Shown piece after piece: positions 1 through 6,204 of a stretch of 6,829 nt of DNA (the stretch's first letter is position 1; each line of letters starts with the position of its first letter). Source of the DNA: CAYZEZ01 sp964477295 (lineage in GTDB: Bacteria; Bacteroidota; Bacteroidia; Bacteroidales; SM23-62); assembly GCA_964477295.1 (NCBI GenBank), contig CAYZEZ010000255.1:1-6829 (forward strand), read 5' to 3'. Position numbers and translations under genes: made by a program. The notes below the pieces were generated by a model that worked only from the letters and a program-made list of their open reading frames with translations, made no database searches and was not told the origin of the DNA.

Positions 1-301
1 CAAGGTTTATCGTTTCTTCCAGTTGATCTTCCGGTTTTCCCAGTTTGTAGAACAGGTATAATCCAACAAAGGCAGCATAGATTCCAACGGATAACAGCAA
101 CCATGATATTACCTGGTTCAGGGAGAATGGGTCAAGAAACCAATCGCGGTAATTCATAAGCAACAGAAAGAAAATACACTCGAAGCCAAAAAACCTGAAA
201 ATGGCATGGTATCGTTTTGCCCTAAGGGAAATCCACCAATTGAACAGGACGTTGAGGATCGTGAAAATAATTATTATGATGAGTATAACCGTGCTAAACA
301 T
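1..301 (-). CDS. Isoprenylcysteine carboxyl methyltransferase-like membrane protein, N-terminal part (runs off window)
   Basis: An open frame of 100 codons begins with ATG at 299-301 and continues past the window edge. It encodes a very hydrophobic protein. Residues 1-20 form a first membrane segment rich in Ile, and further segments lie at about 39-50 and 62-86. The soluble link contains the motif KRYHAIFRFFGFE (29-41), and after the third helix comes YKLGKPEDQLEETINL (85-100). From memory, this pattern (RYH, then RFF.FE, then GKP, then a conserved E.T..L) matches the N-terminal half of bacterial ICMT/PEMT-like membrane methyltransferases, which add a methyl group from S-adenosylmethionine. 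The catalytic C-terminal half, with the expected RHP-Y motif, lies outside the window, so the call rests on the N-terminal half only. The gene is 114 nt downstream of the M28 peptidase gene, and the gap is full of heptamer repeats. Its physiological substrate is unknown. Confidence 0.6.
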   Translation of the reverse strand, partial: MFSTVILIIIIIFTILNVLFNWWISLRAKRYHAIFRFFGFECIFFLLLMNYRDWFLDPFSLNQVISWLLLSVGIYAAFVGLYLFYKLGKPEDQLEETINL

Positions 302-302
302 A

Positions 303-320
303 ATCTGTGATCTGCGATCG
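303..320. repeat. Heptamer tandem array A (ATCTGTG/ATCTGCG)
   Basis: ATCTGTG (303-309) is followed directly by ATCTGCG (310-316) and a partial third unit, ATCG (317-320). The unit is 7 bp. The array sits just upstream of the ATG of the methyltransferase-like gene, on its 5' leader side. It is one of four different 7-bp arrays in this gap. Confidence 0.6.
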
Positions 321-330
321 TTGGGAAATA

Positions 331-358
331 GCGAGTAGTGAGAGGTGAGATGTGAGTC
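331..358. repeat. Heptamer tandem array B (four degenerate units, GTGAGNN)
   Basis: Four consecutive 7-bp units are visible: GCGAGTA (331-337), GTGAGAG (338-344), GTGAGAT (345-351) and GTGAGTC (352-358). The core G-T/C-G-A-G is kept and the last two bases vary. This is the longest array in the window and is non-coding. Confidence 0.7.
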
Positions 359-370
359 GAATCCTTTAAC

Positions 371-391
371 AAGTGACGAGTGACGTGAACG
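371..391. repeat. Heptamer tandem array C (AAGTGAC/GAGTGAC)
   Basis: AAGTGAC (371-377) and GAGTGAC (378-384) differ at one base and are followed by a degenerate third unit, GTGAACG (385-391). The unit is again 7 bp. The sequence is related to array B through a GAGTGA-like core, but it is out of step with B and separated from it by 12 bp of ordinary sequence. Confidence 0.6.
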
Positions 392-394
392 AAA

Positions 395-412
395 AACCTG
401 CAACCTGCAATC
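395..412. repeat. Heptamer tandem array D (AACCTGC x2)
   Basis: Two identical 7-bp units, AACCTGC (395-401 and 402-408), are followed by AATC. On the minus strand this reads as GCAGGTT repeated. It lies immediately downstream of the stop codon of the M28 peptidase gene. No hairpin terminator with a T-run is visible in this gap. Confidence 0.6.
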
Positions 413-415
413 TTT

Positions 416-2005
416 TTACTCTTCCAGTGGATTATCCACCACTATTCGTTCTGGCTTGTTGGCCACTTCATACCCCACCAGAAAGGCTACCTGGGATACC
501 CTTTTCATTTTTGAATAATTGATTTTATCCACTTCATCCCCGATGCCGTGCAGGTCTGTATGAATGCCTGTATGATAAAAGAGCACCGGGATTCGGTTCT
601 CGTAGAAATGGAACTGGTCACTGTTGTACAGGTGGGTCTGTGTATTGTTGTGGTCGGGGATGATACCCAGCTTTTTACAGGCTGCATCATTGATACCCAG
701 AAGCACGGAGCTTTGCTTGCCGCTGATCACAAATAATCCATCCTCATCCTTAACATCTGTATCAAACATAAGTGTCTTGCCGGTATCAGCAGGGGTTTTG
801 GTCCGGCCAATCATGTCGAGGTTGATATTTGCTACCGTTTGCTCAAGGGGTTGAACCGGGTTATTTACATAAAACATGGAACCATACAATCCTTTTTCTT
901 CGGCTGTACACCATACAAACACTACACTGCGCTTTGGTTTTTCCTTCAGGTGCATGAAGGCATCTGCAATCTCTATCAGTCCCACCGTACCTGATCCGTT
1001 ATCATCCGCTCCGTTAAATACGCCTCCCTCGCCATCCGTTCCCACATGGTCATAATGGGCAGTATATACTATACATTCCTTCTTTAAATCAGGATCAGAT
1101 CCTTCCACGATACCGATTACGTTATATCTGACTAATTCATCCTTCTTTTTTACGACACTGAATTTTATTTCTGTGTTAATTATATCCATACTGACTGGCC
1201 GGTCCTCTGAATCGATAATCCGCTGGAACCGGTCGAGGGTAAATCCTGTACTTTCAAGGATCTTGTTGGCCGTAAACTGTGTAATAAAAAGGAAATTAGG
1301 AGGTTGCGGATCAGGCATCTCGTCAGTCAGGTATATACTGTTGTCAAAATAACTCGTTTGTCCAAGGTCATAGAAGCTGCGAAAGATATTGCCCGGATCG
1401 AACACAAATAATACAGCTATGGCACCACTCATGAAAGCATGCTGAACCTTTGGCACTTCTATTCTTTCATTGAAAAATGTATTATCGCCCGCTTCCTCAC
1501 TCCTGTATTTTTCCGGTACCCTGCTCATCAGCAACACAATCTTGCCAGACACATCGATTCCATCAAATGCATCATAGCCTGTTTCTTCGTCCCTGAAACC
1601 ATATCCGACAAACACTACTTCCCCTTCGATGGGTGTATTGGTAGAATTCGGATTAGGACCAATAATAGAATCGGTGCTGTACTTCTGATTCCCTTCGGGA
1701 TCAAATATTTCAAATCCGGTGAGTTCTTTATCGGTTTTCAGCCTGGTAAATCCTACTGGCTGAAGGTACCCAAATTGATCGCTGTATGGTTTTAATTGCA
1801 ATTTCCTGCAATTGGCTTCGAGGTATTTTGCTGCAATATCTATTTTAGGACCACCGGTTTCCCTGCCTTCCAGGTCATCGGATGCAATGAATTCAAGATG
1901 GGCCTGTAATTCTGATTCGGTGATTGACTGGAGAGCTTTTTTTTGAGTATAACCAATTTGAAATGCAAAAAATATAATCAATGATGATAACAGTACCTTT
2001 TTCAT
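416..2005 (-). CDS. Secreted M28-family zinc aminopeptidase with PA-like insert
   Basis: This 529-residue protein starts at ATG 2005 and has an N-terminal signal peptide (K2-K3, hydrophobic 4-16, cleavage probably near residue 20), so it is exported. Residues about 27-90 form the usual N-terminal segment, with ASDDLEGRETGG at 41-52. Residues about 100-295 look like a protease-associated (PA) lid domain, including SGKIVLL at 153-159. The C-terminal peptidase domain (about 296-512) has the complete M28 di-zinc site: H317 and D319 in AHYDH, D335 in GADDNGSG, the E369-E370 pair in TAEEKGLYGS, D397 in NLDMIGR, and H486 in the HTDLHG segment. By family knowledge E369 is the general base and the others bind zinc. 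The enzyme should remove N-terminal amino acids from peptides outside the cytoplasm; specificity cannot be read. It lies 38 nt after the glycosidase-like gene in the same direction, probably cotranscribed. The leader is A/T-rich without a Shine-Dalgarno sequence. Confidence 0.93.
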   Translation of the reverse strand: MKKVLLSSLIIFFAFQIGYTQKKALQSITESELQAHLEFIASDDLEGRETGGPKIDIAAKYLEANCRKLQLKPYSDQFGYLQPVGFTRLKTDKELTGFEIFDPEGNQKYSTDSIIGPNPNSTNTPIEGEVVFVGYGFRDEETGYDAFDGIDVSGKIVLLMSRVPEKYRSEEAGDNTFFNERIEVPKVQHAFMSGAIAVLFVFDPGNIFRSFYDLGQTSYFDNSIYLTDEMPDPQPPNFLFITQFTANKILESTGFTLDRFQRIIDSEDRPVSMDIINTEIKFSVVKKKDELVRYNVIGIVEGSDPDLKKECIVYTAHYDHVGTDGEGGVFNGADDNGSGTVGLIEIADAFMHLKEKPKRSVVFVWCTAEEKGLYGSMFYVNNPVQPLEQTVANINLDMIGRTKTPADTGKTLMFDTDVKDEDGLFVISGKQSSVLLGINDAACKKLGIIPDHNNTQTHLYNSDQFHFYENRIPVLFYHTGIHTDLHGIGDEVDKINYSKMKRVSQVAFLVGYEVANKPERIVVDNPLEE

Positions 2006-2043
2006 TTTTATACGATTTTTGTTAATGTTCGAATAGTTAAATT

Positions 2044-4620
2044 TTATTTACTTTCTGCCATTATCACAACCGATTGGTTGATCTTTTTAGCCGTGGCCGG
2101 AAAATGCATCTTTTCATTTCCGGCAACTGCCTCAATATAATATTCTATATCCCTGTTTTGAATGACCGATGAGGCCAATTTAGTATTATATACACCCCTG
2201 GCAACATGATTAAAAGGTATTTTAATGTACTTTTTACTTCCCAGGGGTTTCCAGTACAAGGTAACGCTTTTTACTGTTTTCCCGCTTAATACCATCACCT
2301 TCAATGGAAGGTCTTCATCGGGTTCTAATATTGTCCGCCGGGTAGGTACAATGATCCTTGATGCTCCTGAAAAATCTTTTCTCAGCTTGCATTCACCGGG
2401 CAGTGGACCGCCTGAAAAGACGGATATAAGGCTGTCGTGTTTTGTGAGTAACCCTAACTTGCCCAGGTTATGTTGTTCAAGGTTGGAAATGGTTCCCATC
2501 GCACCCGGTGTATTTACTGTTTGAAGTAACAGATCCATCATGTTCTCATATTCCCTTGATGCCTGAATTCTCAATTCCATGATATTTTGCATAATTTCTT
2601 TATTTTCTTCAGGAAAAATGAGGGCATAACTTAGAATAATATAATCCAGGTCATTTAACGTGCAACCGAATTTTGCCGTTGCCCTGGCAAATCGGAAGGT
2701 ATTCACCCAATAATCAAATCGTTCAAGGTTCCCGGCTCCTTTGATGCTGTCGCGGTAGTACTCCATTTTTCCAATAAAATCAAATTGGTGCCTTATTTTA
2801 CCCCATCCTTCCTTATGCTTTATTATCCCCCCCGGTCCGCTTTTCCATGTTGAAGTCCTGAACAAATTGGCTGTTCTGTCGTTTTGTGATTCCCTGTCAT
2901 ATAACGGGCCCCCATCGAGACCGGAAAATATCCGGGCCAGCTGTTTACCCACATTTTGTCCAAATTGTGCCGATGCCCAATCGAGGTAAAAATCCTTCAC
3001 CGGCAGGTCGCGTTTGTTCTTTCTCTGGGCCAGATCATCCCAGCTTTCCTGATCCCACGCTGCTTTGGCCAATGCCGATATATTCGGTCCCAGGATCCTT
3101 GTCCTCCAATGTATCCCAAGCAACCCGGTACAACCGTAATTGAATGCATCCCGGGCATCCTTTCGCATCCTTCCTGCCCAGAGCTGAGGCGATAACAGGG
3201 CCGGATCATCCTCCATCCACGGGATAGCCCAGGCAGGCCTGCCTGTAATTTCCCTGAAGGCGGGTTCGACAGGCGCAAATCCAACTTCCCGGTTGATACA
3301 ACTGATGGGAACATTTTTTGGCAATATCCTGTCGAAACCACTCCTGTCGCCCGGAGGACCCAGTACCCAGCCGCATGTGGCCAGTGTGATTTCAGCACCC
3401 GACTCTTCCAGTGCAGAGAGGGCTATCTGCATATCCTCCATCGTACTTTTAACCTGGTTTTTATCAGCGCCCCCCCAGGTCCAGCCCTCAGGGGTCCAAA
3501 GCCAGAAATAATCGAGAGGATGTGTTTTGTTTATGCGTGTAAATATCCCTTTGTAGATATCTTTTACCATTTCACTGGTAATTTTTCCCTTATCACCCAC
3601 CAGCCTGCTAAGTAATTGATCCGGCACAGTTAATGGCGTTTCTGTTCCAATGCATGTTTTTACGCCAATTTGCTTTGCAAAGGAAAATGCATTGCTCAAT
3701 AATCGCCCAAATTCATTAAAAAGTGCAATATTTTCTGATTCGGAATGGGGCCAGTCAGAAATATTCTTCATATAATCAGCACCATAATAATCTGTTTCAA
3801 AAAGGTCCCCTGCCCCGCAATTGAATTGAGAGGTTGGCATCTTTTTATATCCCCATGTCTCATGCCTGGTATTGAAATGCAATACAGGATATGCGGAATG
3901 AACATTTCCATTGTCCTCTGTATCCTCCTCAGTGCCAATCCATACCATTGGTTCAGCCTGGCAATATCCGGAGGGGTATTTCGGGACTTCCGGGTAGGTA
4001 TGGAAGCCAATAAAATTCATTTTTAATTTGGGCAGCTGGCTGATAATGGCTTTATAATCATCTGAATTCCACCAATCTGGACCCTCCGGGAAATCATGAA
4101 ACGGCAATATGCCACGTGTCTCGAAAAGCGGCTTACCTGTTCTATTTATTTCGGGAAGTGTGAATTTGATTTTTGCATCAGGGATTACATCTCCATGCAG
4201 GTAAAACCTGATACCCAGTTGCTCGATGTAGTCGTATGTCCCATACAGTGTTCCTGTCGGGCTACCACCGATTATGTATGTAATCGTTTGATCTTCAGTT
4301 TTGTCTGTCCTGATCAGGAAGGACTGATCGTTCAGATACCGTATCTCATCCTGTAACGATTCGCTGATGACCAATCCGGGTTTGGTGTCTTTTCCGGCGA
4401 TCACTATTAAATCACCGCTAAAATTGTCAGCATGATCTGATTCAACAATGGGTAACAGCTTATCGGACCTGAGGAATATATACCTTCTGAGTTCCCTGGC
4501 AGCCAGGGAATGACTGGCATCAGGCGATTCAGGTATTATTATGGTTTGAACAGGTGATTTTGAACAGGATGAAATAACTCCAATGATGACAAGCAGGAAA
4601 ATGATTTTGAAATTTTTCAC
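2044..4620 (-). CDS. Large lipoprotein, putative alpha-glucuronidase-like glycoside hydrolase
   Basis: This 858-residue protein begins with GTG (4618-4620). No in-frame ATG lies between this codon and an upstream stop at 4639-4641, and the GTG starts a good lipoprotein signal with lipobox ISSC and lipidated Cys19. Residues about 25-155 resemble the N-terminal alpha/beta domain found before the catalytic barrel in GH67, GH115 and GH20 enzymes: SLAARELRRYI (38-48), then GTLYGTYDYIEQLGIRFYLHGD (123-144). Residues about 165-530 are a probable TIM barrel rich in Trp and acidic residues, with WLWTPEGWTWGG (373-384), ETP (327-329), INREVGF (442-448), WMEDDPA (468-474) and IHWRTR (503-508). E378, E445 and E470-D472 are candidate catalytic acids by inference only. 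Residues about 535-740 are helical, and about 760-845 form an Ig-like beta domain (VTLYWKPLGSKKY, DIEYYIEA). It is probably surface- or periplasm-anchored and acts on an acidic glycan or glycoside. I could not assign a CAZy family. It lies 11 nt after the reductase-like gene. Confidence 0.7.
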   Translation of the reverse strand: MKNFKIIFLLVIIGVISSCSKSPVQTIIIPESPDASHSLAARELRRYIFLRSDKLLPIVESDHADNFSGDLIVIAGKDTKPGLVISESLQDEIRYLNDQSFLIRTDKTEDQTITYIIGGSPTGTLYGTYDYIEQLGIRFYLHGDVIPDAKIKFTLPEINRTGKPLFETRGILPFHDFPEGPDWWNSDDYKAIISQLPKLKMNFIGFHTYPEVPKYPSGYCQAEPMVWIGTEEDTEDNGNVHSAYPVLHFNTRHETWGYKKMPTSQFNCGAGDLFETDYYGADYMKNISDWPHSESENIALFNEFGRLLSNAFSFAKQIGVKTCIGTETPLTVPDQLLSRLVGDKGKITSEMVKDIYKGIFTRINKTHPLDYFWLWTPEGWTWGGADKNQVKSTMEDMQIALSALEESGAEITLATCGWVLGPPGDRSGFDRILPKNVPISCINREVGFAPVEPAFREITGRPAWAIPWMEDDPALLSPQLWAGRMRKDARDAFNYGCTGLLGIHWRTRILGPNISALAKAAWDQESWDDLAQRKNKRDLPVKDFYLDWASAQFGQNVGKQLARIFSGLDGGPLYDRESQNDRTANLFRTSTWKSGPGGIIKHKEGWGKIRHQFDFIGKMEYYRDSIKGAGNLERFDYWVNTFRFARATAKFGCTLNDLDYIILSYALIFPEENKEIMQNIMELRIQASREYENMMDLLLQTVNTPGAMGTISNLEQHNLGKLGLLTKHDSLISVFSGGPLPGECKLRKDFSGASRIIVPTRRTILEPDEDLPLKVMVLSGKTVKSVTLYWKPLGSKKYIKIPFNHVARGVYNTKLASSVIQNRDIEYYIEAVAGNEKMHFPATAKKINQSVVIMAESK

Positions 4621-4631
4621 TGATGTGGATA

Positions 4632-5432
4632 TTATTTGTTATAGATATGGTCGCCTATTTTTCTCATTTTTCCCATTTCTTCTTCACTCATCGGTCCCAA
4701 CTCAAGTGCTCTCAGGTTTTCCTTCATCATTTCGAGGTTTTTTGGCCCGGTCATACAAATGTCTACGGCCGGGTTAGTAAGGACGAAACGATAACAATCT
4801 ACTGCAGTCGGAGGGGATACCCCGGGAGGCATGTTTTTCTGATTCAGGAGCTGTCCCCACCGCGTAGCGGTATAGGAAACCATACCAGGCTTGTTATTTT
4901 CCGGCATAAGAGGAAAAATATCCGATTCTGCTCCCCGGTTAACGGCATTATACCTGAAATGAAAGATGTCGATGGCTCCATCCCTTGCAAGATCAGGGAA
5001 TAGTTTTCTGTTGTGACCTGACAGGGCGATGAACCTGATCATTCCTTTCTCTTTAAGTTTCAGGGCACATTCCATTATTCTCCTGTTTGGTTTTCTGGGG
5101 TGATAACCAAGGATCATTGCATCCAGGTAATCCAGCCCGAGCGATCTTAACCGCTTTAACATAATGAATTCATTCAAAAAACTGTTATGACCATAGGCAT
5201 ATACAGCTAAAACCAGATCATCCCTTTTGCCTTTCTTCTGGATGCCCTTGATGACCTGCATCATTTCTTTGGAGGGACCCTTAATAAAAGTGCCCAATGT
5301 AAAATAGTTACATCCCCTTTCGAATGCTTCCTCAAAGGCCTGTACCGGGGCCCTGTAGCTGGAGGCAATTCCCAGCCTTCCTGCCATAAGTCCGGTGCGG
5401 CCTAATGGTACTTGTTCGCTAAAATCCGTCAT
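4632..5432 (-). CDS. Aldo/keto reductase-fold protein lacking the catalytic tetrad
   Basis: This 266-residue cytoplasmic protein has no signal peptide and starts at ATG 5432. The fold is recognisable: PLGRTGL (9-15), the strand-helix region around ERGCNYF (38-44), SLGLDYLDAMIL (97-108), an ALKLKEKGMIRFIALSGHN stretch (123-141), YNAVNRGAE (161-169), GMVSYTATRWGQLL (183-196) and a C-terminal cofactor-loop-like TGPKNLEMMKENL (228-240). It is shorter than typical enzymes of about 300 residues. Aligned to the canonical Asp-Tyr-Lys-His tetrad, the positions appear to be T45, I50, Y78 and G109, so none of the four is kept. From memory, a subfamily with the same substitutions and a similar CYRFVLTNPAVD segment (213-224) occurs in other bacteria, so this looks like a conserved subfamily rather than decay. 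It may bind a nicotinamide cofactor without doing standard carbonyl reduction. It lies between the transglutaminase-like and glycosidase-like genes, with gaps of 36 and 11 nt. Confidence 0.85.
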   Translation of the reverse strand: MTDFSEQVPLGRTGLMAGRLGIASSYRAPVQAFEEAFERGCNYFTLGTFIKGPSKEMMQVIKGIQKKGKRDDLVLAVYAYGHNSFLNEFIMLKRLRSLGLDYLDAMILGYHPRKPNRRIMECALKLKEKGMIRFIALSGHNRKLFPDLARDGAIDIFHFRYNAVNRGAESDIFPLMPENNKPGMVSYTATRWGQLLNQKNMPPGVSPPTAVDCYRFVLTNPAVDICMTGPKNLEMMKENLRALELGPMSEEEMGKMRKIGDHIYNK

Positions 5433-5468
5433 TGGTTTTCATAGTTATAATATTTAGCCTACCAGTAT

Positions 5469-5906
5469 TCAATCTTCTGACTTCTGATTTCTGACTCCAT
5501 CACTTCCGGTTCTGTAGTAAACAATCGGATTAATCATTGCCGAACCCCAACTCGAAAAGATACGAAAAACCTTGGTAAATGCTGTCACCCTGGTCAAAGG
5601 TATAAACAACAATTCATCTGTTTCCCGGTCCTGAAACTGAGGATCTGTAAAGCGGATATCTCCATTCCAGTTCACCTGCACCCAGGAATGTCCGCTAGCA
5701 CTGAACTCAAATCGATTCCTGTATGCCTGCACCGGCCTTGCTTCAAATCCTAATTCATTTAATATATAGCCCAGGGCAAATGCTTTCTGCTGACAAAAAC
5801 CATACCCCCTGAAAAATGCCTTTCTGAAATGTTGATAGTTATTTCGTCGGCAATAGCTGATTCGGTCTCCACCAGGTTCCGAGCCTCCCTTACCAGATCC
5901 CAGCAT
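5469..5906 (-). CDS. C-terminal piece of the transglutaminase-like gene (catalytic core)
   Basis: This frame encodes 145 residues from ATG 5906, but the first 14 (glycine-rich MLGSGKGGSEPGGD) are probably an artefact of reading upstream of the frameshift. From residue 15 it has a transglutaminase-like core: YCRRNNYQHFRKAF (18-31), the nucleophile Cys38 in RGYGFCQQKAFAL, His73 in SGHSWVQV, and Asp88 in FTDPQF. The order and spacing Cys-His-Asp fit the transglutaminase/papain-like triad. The C-terminal part (about 99-134) is hydrophobic and aromatic. The last nine residues (GVRNQKSED) are encoded by a heptamer tandem repeat just before the TGA stop. Substrate is unknown; families of this type act as proteases, amide hydrolases or cross-linkers. 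Confidence 0.65.
   Translation of the reverse strand: MLGSGKGGSEPGGDRISYCRRNNYQHFRKAFFRGYGFCQQKAFALGYILNELGFEARPVQAYRNRFEFSASGHSWVQVNWNGDIRFTDPQFQDRETDELLFIPLTRVTAFTKVFRIFSSWGSAMINPIVYYRTGSDGVRNQKSED
5474..5494. repeat. Heptamer tandem array E (CTTCTGA x2, TTTCTGA) inside the 3' end of a coding frame
   Basis: Three adjacent 7-bp units, CTTCTGA (5474-5480), CTTCTGA (5481-5487) and TTTCTGA (5488-5494), have one mismatch between them. On the minus strand they encode most of the last codons of the transglutaminase-like frame and lie 3 bp before its TGA stop (5471-5469). The unit length equals that of the four arrays at 303-412, although the sequence differs. Confidence 0.7.
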
Positions 5907-6082
5907 GATTTTCCTGATGAAGCCAGTTTATCTAAAGCCTGATCAATAGTTAATTTATCTAAACCAGGACGAATTCCTTTTGGCAGACTCAGCATAGCTG
6001 GTATAGTAATCAATGTGCCGGTACCCACTATAAAAGCTACTAGAAATAGTAATGCCAATAAGACAAATCTGAGAATTTCCAT
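5759..6082 (-). CDS. N-terminal piece of the transglutaminase-like gene (membrane anchor)
   Basis: As it stands, this frame encodes 107 residues. An in-frame TAG lies directly before the ATG, so translation cannot start further upstream, and AGG lies a few bases before the start. Residues 5-30 (FVLLALLFLVAF, then VGTGTLITIPAM) form one membrane segment or uncleaved signal anchor. Residues 40-72 form a predicted helical lead-in to the catalytic domain. Residues after about 72 (TESAIADE onward) are probably out-of-frame translation caused by the missing base and should not be treated as real protein. Alone, this piece has no catalytic residues. Confidence 0.6.
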   Translation of the reverse strand: MEILRFVLLALLFLVAFIVGTGTLITIPAMLSLPKGIRPGLDKLTIDQALDKLASSGKSCWDLVREARNLVETESAIADEITINISERHFSGGMVFVSRKHLPWAIY

Positions 6083-6148
6083 CTACCTGGATAATTTATA
6101 TCATCGATTGGATCCTTTGAGTCGTCTGTCTCCACCGAACTAAGATTC

Positions 6149-6178
6149 TCCTTTCCCCGCGAGTATTGGGGGCAAGGA
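6149..6178 (-). other. Intergenic hairpin (9 pairs, one mismatch, about 10-nt loop)
   Basis: In the 122-nt gap between the DUF3795 and transglutaminase-like genes, 6149-6158 (TCCTTTCCCC) can pair with 6169-6178 (GGGGCAAGGA), leaving one T-C mismatch and a loop at 6159-6168. The stem is G/C-rich compared with its surroundings. In the direction of transcription no T-run follows, so a classical Rho-independent terminator is not supported. It could attenuate or stabilise the transcript. The rest of the gap (6083-6204) shows no reading frame, tRNA or recognisable promoter. Confidence 0.4.
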
Positions 6179-6204
6179 CCCTAATGTTTAAGCTTTGTAA
6201 CGAA

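Larger units (their letters stand above)
5469..6082 (-). pseudogene. Transglutaminase-like membrane-anchored protein gene, split by a frameshift near 5866
   Basis: Two overlapping minus-strand frames make one sensible protein of about 204 residues if one base is restored near 5864-5869. The first frame (ATG 6082) gives a membrane anchor and continues through WDLVREARNLVE (61-72). The second frame picks up at RISYCRRN and carries the whole catalytic core. Joining them gives LVE-x-RISYCRRN, which agrees with my recollection of related transglutaminase-like proteins, where a helix ending in LV is followed by a Y-x-RRN motif. After the shift the first frame runs 33 codons of unrelated sequence to TAA. 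The product should be a periplasm-facing papain-like cysteine protein. The event may be a true mutation, in which case the gene is broken, or an assembly or sequencing error, in which case it is intact. No slippery heptamer is visible, so programmed frameshifting is unlikely. Confidence 0.75.

Noticed and set aside
303..412. Possible CRISPR array
   Set aside because: The repeats are 7 bp and adjacent, with no regular unique spacers, and no cas genes are present.
302..415. Promoter of the Bacteroidota type (TTTG and TAnnTTTG) before the methyltransferase-like gene
   Set aside because: No matching pair of elements at suitable spacing was found; the gap is mostly repeat sequence.
2997..3398. 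Alternative minus-strand frame inside the glycosidase-like gene
   Set aside because: The main frame is continuous over 858 codons with coherent domains; this frame has no motifs and is fully internal.
4623..5003. Plus-strand open frame opposite the reductase-like gene
   Set aside because: It lies opposite a clearly conserved reading frame and has no recognisable motif; a shadow frame is the simpler explanation.
5855..5875. Programmed ribosomal frameshift in the transglutaminase-like gene
   Set aside because: No slippery heptamer or downstream structure could be seen, and the two bases left at the junction fit a simple one-base deletion.
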